Source of the DNA: Opitutales bacterium
GTDB lineage: Bacteria > Verrucomicrobiota > Verrucomicrobiia > Opitutales > Oceanipulchritudinaceae
Assembly: GCA_020831525.1 (NCBI GenBank)
Contig: JAFIGH010000016.1
Coordinates: 1-62,892 of the forward strand
Direction: 5' to 3'
DNA: 62,892 bases
In this document: positions 25,681-34,771 of the stretch, piece after piece
Layout of the letters: each line of letters starts with the position of its first letter
Position numbering within the stretch: position 1 is the stretch's first letter
Notes under the pieces: generated by a model
What the model was told of the DNA's origin: nothing
Database searches by the model: none
What the model saw: the letters and a program-made list of their open reading frames with translations, nothing else
Program-made: the position numbers and the translations under genes

Positions 25681-27797
25681 AAGCGCGGGCGCACAGAGAG
25701 GCGCAGGAAGACCGCTTCCGGGTCGGGACCCGTGTACTCGGCGCGGACCGTGCCGTCGGGTTCCAGCGTTTGTTCAATATCGTTGTCCGACCAGTTGACG
25801 AGATCGCGCGAGGCCTCGGCGGTGTAAAGAAGTTCCGGACGCAGGGGTGTGTAGCGAAAGGCGGGGCGTCCGTCCACGGCCTCGACTGGCGGTATGGCGG
25901 CGGCGGAGTTTTCGCGCGGGCTGAGGCCGAGGGCGTACTCGAGCAGATTGGGTATGCCGTCGTCGTCCGGATCGGCGAGGTCGCCCGCAATTTCGGGAAT
26001 CGCGCGTTCGGACTCGTCGAAATGATCTGCGAGCCAGGCGTCTTTCTGCGGCGGCGCGGTCAGGCCGCGGATCATACCGTCGCTTTTGCTGATGATGTAA
26101 AGTTCGCCGGCGTCGTCGATGGCGAAGCGGATATCGGCACGGCCCGAACCGGAGATACGGGAGCTGCCGGGCAGGTCGACATCGGCTCCGCCGCGCGCGT
26201 GGTAGGCGGCTTTGACGATGTCAAACATGTCGGGGTAGACGGCCGTGCCGGAGTCGTCGTAGGGATTCGTCCACTCGATGTGCAGCGGCTGGAGGTCGAC
26301 GGGCGATTCCGGGCTGTTGTTGGCGTGCGCGGCGAGCATCTCCCCGAAGTCGGCGTAGTAGAGCCGGCCGGTGGTGATATCGCCGAGGACGAACTTGCCC
26401 ACGAGTTCGGGAATGGCCGTGCCGCGGTAGACGTAGCCGTTGGCGATGGCGTCGCCGCCGAACGCTTCGGTGTGCGGATAGGCGATAACGGGATAGGTCG
26501 GCGTCACGGTCCCGAGTGTCTGGGTGGCGTTGAGGCGGACGGGGATTTCGTCGGGGTCGGGCACCGCGACGGTTGTCTGGTTGTCCGGGCCGCTGACGAT
26601 GAGGAGGCGCTCCGGACCTTCGCGCTCCGCGTAACCGTAGTTGAGGCCGCGCTCGATGATGTTGACCTCTTCCCATTCGCGCTGGCCGATCTCCGAGTTG
26701 AGGAGCGTGCCGGTGGGAATGTCCCAGGCGAAGCGGTGGGGATTGCGGTGTCCAAGGGTCCAGATTTCCGGTCGCGCCCCGGAGATGTCGACAAACGGGT
26801 TGTCGTCCGGCACGCGGTAGCGCCCGTTGCCACTGACGGTGCTCGTCTCCGTCTGCCGCGAGAGATCGGGGATGATGCGGAAGATTTTGCCGACGTGGGA
26901 GTCGAGCCTCTGCGGCAGAAGGGTGCGGTTGTCGGAGGCAGCGGACTCGCCCGACCCGCCGTCGCCGATGGCAAGGTACATGACGCCCCAATCGGGGTGC
27001 GAGGGCTCGGTGGCGAGGGGGTTGAAGGTGATGTCGCCGAGCGGGTGGATGTGCAGGTTGAAGCCGAGGCGGAGGATTTCGCGCCCGATGCCCTCAAAGA
27101 CGGGTGTCGTCGGGTCGGGCGTGGTCCATTCGATGAGCACGCTGTGCCACTGATTGCCCCCGACGGCGGAAGTGAGGGTCGGCGTGCTCTCCCACCCCGC
27201 CGTATCGAGGCCGGGGTGTTTCGTGCCGGGGCCGCCGAGCGGGATTCGGCGTTCGTCCGTGTTGCCCGTGGAGCTCTCCATGTGGACAGTGTAAAAGCGA
27301 CCGTTCTCCGTGAACTCCGGGTCGAACTCGAAGGTAATGAGCCCGGCCGCGTATCCGCGGAATTTCGTGAACCGCCGGAAAATCCCGTCGGGGGTCACGG
27401 GCACGGTGGTGTCGTCCACCGGGCGGAAGGTCACGTCGCCTTCCCGTCCGGAGGTCGATCCGTTGAAATCCATGTAGGGTGTGCCCGCCGCCGCCATCGC
27501 CTCGAGGGCCGCGTTGCGGTCGGCGAAGTCGCCGCCGACGGGCAGGATGTAGAGATTGCCGTTCGAGTCATTGATCCAGATGCGGCCTGTGCCGCCCGGT
27601 TCCGGGCGCATGAAGTTTGTCCGCGCGATGTAGCTGGGGCCGCCCGCCTGCTGCTCATCCTCCAGTTCGAGGTTGCCGCTAGCGGGCATCCGGAGCCAGT
27701 CGTGCGCCCGCACGGTGAGCTGGCTCCCGGCCGAAGCCGCGGCGTGAACACAGAACGCGGCAAAGGCCGCAGCGAATAGGAGTATACTTGGCTTCAT
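25674..27797 (-). CDS. Secreted PQQ-type sugar dehydrogenase-like protein
   Basis: The 707-residue product has a signal peptide and a beta-propeller of the soluble glucose/sorbosone dehydrogenase type: MYLAIGDGGSG, DSHVGKIFRI, PEIWTLGHRNPHRFAWD, GDAIANGYVYRG, GKFVLGDITTGRLYYAD. The C-terminus has DPDDDGIPNLLEYALGL, a calcium-binding-like repeat common in Verrucomicrobia secreted proteins, and a beta domain. Periplasmic or secreted oxidation of sugars or aldoses with PQQ is the likely role; PQQ synthesis genes are not in the window. Confidence 0.85.
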   Translation of the reverse strand: MKPSILLFAAAFAAFCVHAAASAGSQLTVRAHDWLRMPASGNLELEDEQQAGGPSYIARTNFMRPEPGGTGRIWINDSNGNLYILPVGGDFADRNAALEAMAAAGTPYMDFNGSTSGREGDVTFRPVDDTTVPVTPDGIFRRFTKFRGYAAGLITFEFDPEFTENGRFYTVHMESSTGNTDERRIPLGGPGTKHPGLDTAGWESTPTLTSAVGGNQWHSVLIEWTTPDPTTPVFEGIGREILRLGFNLHIHPLGDITFNPLATEPSHPDWGVMYLAIGDGGSGESAASDNRTLLPQRLDSHVGKIFRIIPDLSRQTETSTVSGNGRYRVPDDNPFVDISGARPEIWTLGHRNPHRFAWDIPTGTLLNSEIGQREWEEVNIIERGLNYGYAEREGPERLLIVSGPDNQTTVAVPDPDEIPVRLNATQTLGTVTPTYPVIAYPHTEAFGGDAIANGYVYRGTAIPELVGKFVLGDITTGRLYYADFGEMLAAHANNSPESPVDLQPLHIEWTNPYDDSGTAVYPDMFDIVKAAYHARGGADVDLPGSSRISGSGRADIRFAIDDAGELYIISKSDGMIRGLTAPPQKDAWLADHFDESERAIPEIAGDLADPDDDGIPNLLEYALGLSPRENSAAAIPPVEAVDGRPAFRYTPLRPELLYTAEASRDLVNWSDNDIEQTLEPDGTVRAEYTGPDPEAVFLRLSVRPRFQ

Positions 27798-28311
27798 GGG
27801 GATTCAGGGCCGGGGGATGGCGGAGCGGGGACCGCGGAAGGTCGCAAATGGGAGCATCCGGAGTCCGTCGGCGGGGTCAAGTCTTGGGATAGCCCCGCAT
27901 GGCAAAGCGGTTGCATCATTGATTCGGTCTTCCGCCCGGCGATAAGGAACGCGACGAAACTCGTATTCGCTGCCGGTGACGAGTATGACTCCGTAAGCGA
28001 GGTCACGAGCCGCAATGAGCGAATCATTCCGTCCGATGAGGGTGCCTTTGATTCCACTGATGCGGCATCTGTCCGCCCCCAAAGACAAGGTGTCCGCCGT
28101 TCTCGACACCGACAACTGCACATGGAGCATTTGACCAATGCCGCCACTTCATTGCCTGGGTCACATGGCTCGACCGCGACCGCATCTTCGGCGATGTCTT
28201 TGCAGGCTCGCGCAACCGCGGTGAGGCGACACGCGCCACGCAATCGGCGCGAAAAGTTCTTGCGTCGGGCCGGACGGGGCGTTCTGCTGTCGGGTTTTCA
28301 ACTTAAAAGTC
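27798..28311. other. Intergenic spacer, mostly decayed sequence
   Basis: Upstream region of the dehydrogenase (minus) and the small basic protein (plus). The only recognisable remnant is a vapC-like C-terminal fragment (listed). Other open frames here have no family resemblance and are likely chance. Confidence 0.5.
27915..28073 (-). pseudogene. VapC-type PIN-domain toxin remnant
   Basis: About 53 codons match the C-terminal third of VapC/FitB PIN toxins: RCRISGIKGTLIGRND, SLIAARDLAYGVILVTGSE and EFRRVP, the equivalent of the G(T)PIGxxDLLIAAHALALGATLVT...EFxRVP pattern. The N-terminal half with the first conserved Asp residues is not found in frame: a TGA lies seven codons before the only nearby ATG. 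No vapB antitoxin is seen. This is a decayed toxin fragment. Confidence 0.6.
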
Positions 28312-28467
28312 ATGTCACAGCATCCCAGTTTCAAGGTCGGCGGCGGAAAGAAGAAGCGCCGCAATGTGCTCAAGCGCTTCGAGCGTGTTGCGTTGCTCAG
28401 GCGGCGCGGCGAGTGGAGCGAGGGGGATCGTGTTGTCGGTCTCAAGAAGACGCAGCCCGACGATTGA
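28312..28467 (+). CDS. Small basic protein of the Verrucomicrobia/Chlamydiae type
   Basis: The 51-residue protein begins MSQHPSFKVGGGKKKRRNVL and continues KRFERVALLRRRGEWSEGD with RVVGLKKTQPDD at the end. This matches the small basic protein family (TIGR04137, from memory) conserved in Verrucomicrobia and Chlamydiae: Ser-His-Pro-Ser start, RRNVLKRFER core, GDRVxGLxKxK end. High Lys/Arg suggests RNA or ribosome binding, but function is unknown. It is short enough to be missed by length cut-offs. No clear Shine-Dalgarno sequence; AACTTAAAAGTC precedes the ATG. Confidence 0.88.
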   Translation: MSQHPSFKVGGGKKKRRNVLKRFERVALLRRRGEWSEGDRVVGLKKTQPDD

Positions 28468-28724
28468 CAGTTTTTCGTGCCCGGAGTGCGGGAGGTTTCC
28501 CGGCGTTCTGGTCTGTGCATCCGGTTCCGGCAGCAGGCATGGTGGTTTCACCGCTCGGTTGCGTCTGTACGGAATTTGATCGATGCCCCGCCAGGCGACA
28601 CCCGGCACCAACATTTTTGGGTGTAAATGTTTTTCGATCACATTCTTGCTTTTGGGGGAAAATATTCTAAGACCATTGGAGGTTTTTTGAGGATATTGCT
28701 TAACCGCCAACACTGAAAACCACT

Positions 28725-29786
28725 ATGAAACGATTCTTCCACCGCTTCACGCCGATCATCTGCATGACGCTCTGGCCCTTGTTCCTTTCCGCTGATGTCG
28801 TAGAGACAGCAGACGGCTCGCGCCTTACCGGACGCGTCCTCGGCATTTATGACGGCGTGCTTAAACTGGAAACGTCCTATGCCGGCACGATTGAGATCCG
28901 CATGTCGGAAGTGACGGTGTTTTCGACCGATTCGGACGTCTCCGTGCGCCTTGAGACCGGTGATGTTCTCGTCGGCCCTGTGCGGCGCCGCGCTGAGGGC
29001 GAAGTCGAAGTCGCCACCGCCGGTGGACCTGTGCGTGCCCGCACCACCGAGGTTGCCGCCGGTTGGCAGCCCGGGCAGCGGGATCCAGCCGTGATCGCCC
29101 GCGAAGCGGAGCTTGAAGACCAGCTCCGCCGCTGGACTTACGAGGCCGGGCTCGATTTCTCGGGCCGCGAAGGCAATAGCGACCGTATGGCGGCAAGCGC
29201 CCGCTTCCGTGCGCGGCTTGAAGGGGCGACCGACCGGCTTGAATTCTATACGATCTACAGCTACGCCGAAGAGAGTAACGAGACGACCGACCACCGCGCG
29301 GTCGGCGGCCTTTCGTTTACTAGCTTTTTTCTCGAAAAGCTCGGTTGGTATGTGCGCCAGGAGCTGGAGTACAACGAGCCGGAGAATATCGACCTGCGCT
29401 CCACATCGGTCGCCGGTCTCACCTACCGTTGGTTCAATCAGCCGCGCCACCGGCTTGAGACCCGCGCCGGTCTGAGCTACCGGCACGAGTCCTACGCCAC
29501 GGGCGGAACGGAGGATTTTCCCGGGATGGAGTTTGGTGCGCTCAACTACTGGCGGTTCGCGGACTGGGGTGAAGTCACGACCGACCTCGCCTTTCTGCCG
29601 AGCTTCGACGACTTCTTCGGCGAATACCTAATCACCCATGATTCCGGGGTGAATATTCCGCTTGGGAGTTCAGATTTCTGGACGTTGCGCCTTGGCCTTG
29701 AGAACCGCTACAACAGCAGTCCCGAAGCCGACCGCAAAAAGCTGGATACCATGTATTACGTCCGCTTGCTCCTGCGTTGGGAGTAG
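28725..29786 (+). CDS. DUF481 family outer-membrane protein
   Basis: The 353-residue product has a signal peptide, a small SH3-like N-terminal domain (DGSRLTGRVLGIYDGVLKLETSYAG, about 28-110) and a C-terminal barrel of the DUF481 type (AGLDFSGREGNSDR... HRAVGGLSFTSFF... TSVAGLTYRWF... MYYVRLLLRWE). DUF481 proteins are thought to be salt-stress-induced outer-membrane barrels of unknown role. It is followed 61 nt later by mscS. Confidence 0.82.
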   Translation: MKRFFHRFTPIICMTLWPLFLSADVVETADGSRLTGRVLGIYDGVLKLETSYAGTIEIRMSEVTVFSTDSDVSVRLETGDVLVGPVRRRAEGEVEVATAGGPVRARTTEVAAGWQPGQRDPAVIAREAELEDQLRRWTYEAGLDFSGREGNSDRMAASARFRARLEGATDRLEFYTIYSYAEESNETTDHRAVGGLSFTSFFLEKLGWYVRQELEYNEPENIDLRSTSVAGLTYRWFNQPRHRLETRAGLSYRHESYATGGTEDFPGMEFGALNYWRFADWGEVTTDLAFLPSFDDFFGEYLITHDSGVNIPLGSSDFWTLRLGLENRYNSSPEADRKKLDTMYYVRLLLRWE

Positions 29787-29847
29787 GTCTGTCCGGATAC
29801 TTTTGTTTTGGTCCTAATCTCAATATAACAAGAAGGGAACTATCAAC

Positions 29848-30672
29848 ATGGAAGAGTGGCTGAACGAACAATGGGAGCACCTCCTCGAAGTGGGGCCGGG
29901 AATCGCTGTGCAGCTGATTTCCGCAATCCTCATCTTCCTTATCGGTAAGTGGGTTGCCGGGAAACTCACGAGCGGCATGCGCACGGTCATGACCAAGCGC
30001 AACGTCGACAAGGTCCTCATTGGCTTTCTCTCGAGCCTAGTCTATTACGTTCTTATTGTCCTTGTGGCCATCGCAGCCATCGGGCAATTGGGTGTGGAGA
30101 CAACCTCCTTTATCGCAATGGTCGGTGCCGCTGGTCTTGCCGTCGGCTTTGCCTTGCAGGGATCCCTCGCTAATTTTGCCGCAGGCGTTCTTATTATCAT
30201 TTTCCGTCCGTTCAAAGTGGGCGACTTTATTGACGCGGGCGGGACGATGGGCATAGTCGAGGAGATCGGCATTCTCTTCACGGAAATGCGCACGCCCGAT
30301 AACAAGAAGGTCATCGCCCCCAACGCGAGCGTCATGGGCAAAGTCATCACCAACTTTTCCTCCAAGGACACGCGCCGAGTCGACCTTGTCTACGGGGTAA
30401 GCTACGACGACAATCTCGACAAGGTCATCGCGCTCATCAAGGAAGTGCTTTCTGAGGACAAGCGCATCCTTGACGACCCCGCTCCCACCGTCGGCGTGCT
30501 CGCCCATTCCGACAGCAGTATCGATATTGCCGTGCGACCGTGGGTGAATAAGGCGGACTACTGGGATGTATTCTTCCATCTAAATCTTGAGATGAAGAAG
30601 CGCTTTGACGCCGCCGGCATCACCATTCCGTTCCCGCAGCGCGACGTGCATTTGTTCCAGGAGAAATCATAA
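29848..30672 (+). CDS. mscS: Small-conductance mechanosensitive channel
   Basis: MscS opens under membrane tension and releases solutes on hypo-osmotic shock. The 274-residue product has three TM helices in the first 100 residues (about 20-40, 62-84, 90-115), the pore helix with the Gly/Ala-rich VGAAGLAVGFALQGSLANFAAG, and the cytoplasmic beta and alpha/beta domains (VGDFIDAGGTMGIVEEIGILFTEMRTPDNKKVIAPNA). Length matches E. coli MscS (286). Together with betaine synthesis it suggests osmotic fluctuation. A strong terminator follows. Confidence 0.95.
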   Translation: MEEWLNEQWEHLLEVGPGIAVQLISAILIFLIGKWVAGKLTSGMRTVMTKRNVDKVLIGFLSSLVYYVLIVLVAIAAIGQLGVETTSFIAMVGAAGLAVGFALQGSLANFAAGVLIIIFRPFKVGDFIDAGGTMGIVEEIGILFTEMRTPDNKKVIAPNASVMGKVITNFSSKDTRRVDLVYGVSYDDNLDKVIALIKEVLSEDKRILDDPAPTVGVLAHSDSSIDIAVRPWVNKADYWDVFFHLNLEMKKRFDAAGITIPFPQRDVHLFQEKS

Positions 30673-30696
30673 CACTACGCCGGATTCCGGTCTTTC

Positions 30697-30729
30697 AAAC
30701 GCCGCCCCTTCGCCGGGCGGCGTTTTTTG
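30697..30729 (+). terminator. Intrinsic terminator after mscS
   Basis: Perfect 11-bp stem AAACGCCGCCC / GGGCGGCGTTT (30697-30707, 30715-30725) with loop CTTCGCC, ending in a run of T. It lies 25 nt after the mscS stop codon. Confidence 0.92.
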
Positions 30730-30822
30730 TGCGGAATATCGCCTCGAAGGTTGCGTCCCGGGGATTGTCCGCCTACTGATTACGGCTTCGTTTCAAGCAT
30801 ACTAAACCCTCGGTTTTATCCC

Positions 30823-31995
30823 ATGGAATTCGATGCCAACAAGATTGAGTTTCCGCCCTTCTCGCTCCGCCGTCTCCTCGAGACGTCATTCGGTCCGGGA
30901 AATGGCGAACGCGTGTGCATTCTCATTGATCTGCCCGATCCCTCGGAGATCAAAGACTTTGCCTTCCTTCAGAATCCCGCCCTCTCCATCCAGAACTACG
31001 GGTACGAGGTTTTCTACAAAAGCCTGCGAAACGGCGGGCTCGACGAGATGAACTACATGGGAGGCGAGATCTACGCCTACCGCGAAAGCGGCGGCAGTAA
31101 TCTCGATATGGAGGACGAGTGCCACGCCCCGGATGGGCGGCAGCTCAGCCTCGACCACGACATTTACCCGAGTTACGACCTCATCCTCTGCGTCTCTACT
31201 TTTTCCGCCACGGCACCGCTCACCGCCAAGGCGAAGGAGTTCGGCTTCCGTGGAGCGACGTTGCACGGCCTCAACCAGATCATTCTTGAGACTGGCCTGA
31301 GCGTGAATTACGAGGAGGTCAGCGCGCGGACGGAGCGGCTTCGCCTCGGGCTCACCCGTGCGGACTGGTTTGAGATCGACTTTGTCGTGGAAGGCAGGAA
31401 GACGACCCTTCGCCTTATCACGAACGGGCAGGAGGCGCAGAAAAGCCATGGCCTCTGTCCGCCAGGCAAGCCCGATGTCGCCAATCTTCCGGCCGGTGAA
31501 GTCTATTATGTGCCTGAGGGAGCGGCAGGGCAGTTTCCCTTTAAGTATGACGAGGAGACGCTCGGCCTGCTCACCGTGGAAGACGGGAAGATCGTCCACA
31601 GCCGTCTCATTTACGGAGATTACGCGAAAATCAAAGAGCACAACGAGAAACTTGCTTACGACCCGATGGTCGGCGCGCTCGGCGAGCTGGGCTTCGGCAC
31701 GCAGGTGCTCCCCTTCAGCGGCCGCGACATCCAGGACGAGAAGATCCTCGGGACGATCCACATTGCCACCGGGCGGGACGACCACCTCGGCGGTAATTTG
31801 ACGCCCGATCTTTTTAAGGAGAAGGCCCATGCCTCGCACGACGATGTTCTCTATGCGCCGCACAAGACGCCCGAGGTCAAGGTACCCGAAGTGCGCATGC
31901 ACCGCGACGGCAAGACCACCGTCATCATGGGCAACTACAAGCCCGGCGATTATATGGTTGAATTGCTAACGCGGGAGGCTCCCGCGGTTGTGTGA
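30823..31995 (+). CDS. M29-type (aminopeptidase T-like) metalloprotein
   Basis: The 390-residue product resembles the thermophilic aminopeptidase M29 family in its C-terminal half: NLPAGEVYYVPE (first metal Glu), the ELGFGTQ Glu, EKILGTIHIATGR (His) and HASHDDV (His/Asp), in the expected order. These are the usual dimetal ligands. The N-terminal half is diverged (EIKDFAFLQN..., LSLDHDIYPSYDLILCVSTFS), so specificity cannot be given; related members include dioxygenases such as NicX. ATG 30823 follows the terminator of mscS by about 94 nt. Confidence 0.7.
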   Translation: MEFDANKIEFPPFSLRRLLETSFGPGNGERVCILIDLPDPSEIKDFAFLQNPALSIQNYGYEVFYKSLRNGGLDEMNYMGGEIYAYRESGGSNLDMEDECHAPDGRQLSLDHDIYPSYDLILCVSTFSATAPLTAKAKEFGFRGATLHGLNQIILETGLSVNYEEVSARTERLRLGLTRADWFEIDFVVEGRKTTLRLITNGQEAQKSHGLCPPGKPDVANLPAGEVYYVPEGAAGQFPFKYDEETLGLLTVEDGKIVHSRLIYGDYAKIKEHNEKLAYDPMVGALGELGFGTQVLPFSGRDIQDEKILGTIHIATGRDDHLGGNLTPDLFKEKAHASHDDVLYAPHKTPEVKVPEVRMHRDGKTTVIMGNYKPGDYMVELLTREAPAVV

Positions 31996-32201
31996 ACGGG
32001 GCGTTCCGGTAATCATACTGTTTTCGACTGCGGGCGGCGGACCGGCCTGGGGCGAACTTAGCCGAGCCGGGGTCCCGGCCCCAGCGGAGAGAAGGGCTTT
32101 CCAGGCCGTCTTTGGGACGTTGCTACACCGGTGAGAGGTCCTCAGCACGTGTTTGCGGGTGTCGAATCTTTCGCTGGCAGTCGGCTGCGGTGACGGAAGA
32201 A
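31996..32201. other. Convergent 3' spacer with pairing arms
   Basis: Between the stop codons of the M29-type gene and mutY. CGGCCTGG (32043-32050) can pair with CCAGGCCG (32101-32108), enclosing a GCCGGG/CCCGGC palindrome. No T-run follows. No gene is recognised; whether this is a structured RNA is unclear. Confidence 0.35.
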
Positions 32202-33260
32202 TCACCGGTGCCCGAGGATCAACTCGATCCATTTGCGGTGCGGGCCGGAGAGGGTGACGGCTTCGATTCGGCTGAGGGGCACCCAGTGCCATTGACCGTG
32301 GCGCGGGGGACTGGGCAGGGCGGGCTTTCCCGGCATCTCCGGCAGACGACTGTGGAAGATCTCTTCGGTGATGCGGTGGTGCGTGATGGAGCGCACGCCG
32401 CGGTGGAGCCGTTCAACCCGTTCCGCTCCGGGGATGTCTTCGGCCAGCGGCAGTTCGCAGATGGCGCGCAGGCGGCGCCCGTTGGGCGCGCCCTCATGCA
32501 GGAGGAGGTGTCCGTCGCGTTCGATCCAGAGCCGGCTGACTTCAACCTTTACGGTCGCGCGGCGGACGATGCGGGGGCGGTCTGCCGGGTTTTTGCCGGC
32601 GCTGGCGCAGCCCGGGCGCAGCGGGCAGATGAGGCAGGCGGGCTTGCTCTTGCGGCAAACGGTGGCGCCGAGTTCCATCATCGCCTGGTTGTGGTCGCCG
32701 GGATGGCGCGGGTCGAGGAAGGCCTCCGCGAGCGGTCGGAATGCGTCGACCGCTTCCTGATTGGAGCGGAATTCGGTGTCGTCGCCGCGCACCCGCGCGA
32801 GGACGCGCACGACGTTGCCGTCGACAACGGGTACGGGCTCGCCGAAGGCGATGCTCGCCACGGCGGCCGCCGTGTAGGGGCCGATGCCGGGCAGCCGTTT
32901 CCACCCCGCGGCGGTGCGCGGCGGTTCGTCCATGGCCGCGATTTCTTTGGCGAGGCGGTGCAGGTTGCGCGCGCGGGAGTAGTAGCCGAGGCCTTCCCAC
33001 GCCCGCAGGACTTCAGCCTCCGGGGCGCGCGCGAGTGCCAGGAAATCCGGGAAATGCTGCATCCACCGCGCGAAATAGGGCAGGACGGTTTCGATACGCG
33101 TCTGCTGGCACATGAACTCCGAGACGACCGTGCCGTAAAGCGACGGCGCCGTCCGCCATGGGAGCGGGCGGTGGTGGCGAGCATACCATTCGCGCAACGG
33201 GCCACGCAGTGGGGCGAGCTTCGCGGCGTCAGGGTCCGCCTCTATCGGCTTTTTCCTCAC
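32202..33260 (-). CDS. mutY: Adenine DNA glycosylase
   Basis: MutY removes adenine mispaired with 8-oxoguanine. The 352-residue product has the catalytic Glu in SEFMCQQTR, the HhH-GPD motif LPGIGPYTAAAVASIAFG followed by VDGNVVRV (catalytic Asp), the 4Fe-4S cluster C-x6-C-x2-C-x5-C (CRKSKPACLICPLRPGC) and a C-terminal NUDIX-like domain that recognises 8-oxoG. GTG at 33260 overlaps the stop of the upstream radical SAM gene by 4 nt. Confidence 0.95.
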   Translation of the reverse strand: MRKKPIEADPDAAKLAPLRGPLREWYARHHRPLPWRTAPSLYGTVVSEFMCQQTRIETVLPYFARWMQHFPDFLALARAPEAEVLRAWEGLGYYSRARNLHRLAKEIAAMDEPPRTAAGWKRLPGIGPYTAAAVASIAFGEPVPVVDGNVVRVLARVRGDDTEFRSNQEAVDAFRPLAEAFLDPRHPGDHNQAMMELGATVCRKSKPACLICPLRPGCASAGKNPADRPRIVRRATVKVEVSRLWIERDGHLLLHEGAPNGRRLRAICELPLAEDIPGAERVERLHRGVRSITHHRITEEIFHSRLPEMPGKPALPSPPRHGQWHWVPLSRIEAVTLSGPHRKWIELILGHR

Positions 33261-34546
33261 GCCGGCTTGGACAATTTGCGCTCGCGGATCATGTCCATGA
33301 CCTCGGCGGGAGGACGGCCCGCTTTGTAGAGGGCGGCCATGGCCTTCATGTAGGGATCCATCTTGCCGAAGATAAAGCGGTAGCCGGAGCACAGGTAGTT
33401 GAGGCCGGGTTCGCCGTCCGGTGTGGAGAGAAAGCGGTGCTTGGGGCAGCCTCCGTTGCAGGTGAAGCGGAACTCGCACTCGCGGCAAAAGCGCGGAAGG
33501 AGACGCGACTTGTCTTTGCCGAAGCCTGTCTGGAAGGCGCTGTCGACCATCGCCGACATCGGCTCGTCGGCGATATTGCCGAGGCGGTAGCGCGGGTAGA
33601 CAAAGTGGTCGCACGAGTAGAGCGAGCCGTCGTGTTCGAGGGCGAGGGCGCGCCCGCACTCTTCATTGTAAACGCACACGCCGCCGGGCACTCCCGCCCA
33701 CTTGCCCAGCGCGGTGTCGAACATTTGCACGTAGACCGTGCCCACGTCGCGCCGGATCCAGCGTTTGAAAATCTGCCACATGAAGCGCCCGTAGGCCTTG
33801 GGCTGCACGCTCCACGAGGTCACGGGGGCTTTCAGGTTTTCGTCTTCTTCCTCAAATCTCGGCGGCGCGGCGTGGCTCAGCCCGAGTTTCTCCGCCTCGG
33901 CGTCGGGCAGCCGTTCGATGATGGGAATGAACTGCATGTAGCGTGAACCCGCCTCGCGCAGGAAGTCGTAGACCTCCGCTCCCTTGTCCGCGTTGACCGC
34001 GTTCACGCAGGTGAGCGTGTTGAAGTCGACGCGGTGGCGCTTGAGGACATCGAGCCCGCGCATGACCTCGCGGAAGCTCCCCTTGCCGCCGCGCGTCACG
34101 CGCAGGGCGTCGTGGACCTTTTCCGGGCCGTCAATGCTGATCCCGACGAGAAAGTTCTCCCGTTTCAGAAACGCCCCCCACTCGTCATCAAGAAGCGTGC
34201 CGTTGGTCTGGAAAGCGTTCTCAATCGTCCGCCCGCCCGCGTACTGCTTCTGGAAACAGACCGCTTTTTCGAAGAAATCCACCCCGCACAGCGTGGGCTC
34301 TCCTCCCTGCCATGCGAAAACGACCGTCCCGCTCCCCGGCGGTTGCGCCTCGATGTAGCGGCGCACGTAGGTTTTGAGAAGCGCCTCGTCCATCTTCCAC
34401 TTTTCGCCCGCGCCGAAGAGCACGTCTTTCTCGAGATAGAAGCAGTACGTGCAGTCCAGATTGCACTTCGGCCCGATCGGTTTCACCATGATGTGAAACG
34501 GTGCCGAGGCGGGGGGCTCTTCGATCCATCGCGGGGGGGCAATCAT
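33257..34546 (-). CDS. Anaerobic sulfatase-maturating radical SAM enzyme
   Basis: This enzyme converts an active-site Cys or Ser of sulfatases to formylglycine. The product of about 429 residues starts with FHIMVKPIGPKCNLDCTYCFYLEK, with the radical-SAM CxxxCxxC, and carries the C-terminal SPASM cysteines (CVYNEECGRALALEHDGSLYSCDHF, FCRECEFRFTCNGGCPKHRF). The start at 34546 (MIAPPRW) is chosen because upstream sequence is not family-like; longer starts exist. No sulfatase gene is in the window. It overlaps mutY. Confidence 0.88.
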   Translation of the reverse strand: MIAPPRWIEEPPASAPFHIMVKPIGPKCNLDCTYCFYLEKDVLFGAGEKWKMDEALLKTYVRRYIEAQPPGSGTVVFAWQGGEPTLCGVDFFEKAVCFQKQYAGGRTIENAFQTNGTLLDDEWGAFLKRENFLVGISIDGPEKVHDALRVTRGGKGSFREVMRGLDVLKRHRVDFNTLTCVNAVNADKGAEVYDFLREAGSRYMQFIPIIERLPDAEAEKLGLSHAAPPRFEEEDENLKAPVTSWSVQPKAYGRFMWQIFKRWIRRDVGTVYVQMFDTALGKWAGVPGGVCVYNEECGRALALEHDGSLYSCDHFVYPRYRLGNIADEPMSAMVDSAFQTGFGKDKSRLLPRFCRECEFRFTCNGGCPKHRFLSTPDGEPGLNYLCSGYRFIFGKMDPYMKAMAALYKAGRPPAEVMDMIRERKLSKPA

Positions 34547-34771
34547 CCCGCGGAGTTTCGCCCGCCGCCGCTCGTCCTGACAAGGGCAATCGGATGCGGG
34601 CGGCGGGCTGAGGTGCCGGGGAAAGTGGCGCGCGCTTCCGGCGTGCGTAGAGCGGCTTCCCGCGAAAACCTCGTGGGTGGACATGTCGACAATTTTCGAT
34701 TTCATCGACATGATTTGAGGATGTGTCGATGCGGGCGACATTTCCGGGAGACGTTCACGCCCAGGCCTCCG

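Noticed and set aside
25428-27779. A 783-codon plus-strand open frame across the dehydrogenase
   Set aside because: It is antisense to the PQQ-type dehydrogenase, which has signal peptide and propeller motifs. The plus-strand product has no family features.
27794-28243. A 149-codon minus-strand frame in the spacer after the dehydrogenase
   Set aside because: It is in a different frame from the VapC-like fragment and has no conserved features.
31996-32201. A 4.5S (SRP) RNA, 6S RNA or RNase P RNA in the spacer
   Set aside because: The GGAAGGAAGCAGCC-type SRP core and RNase P conserved blocks are absent on both strands.
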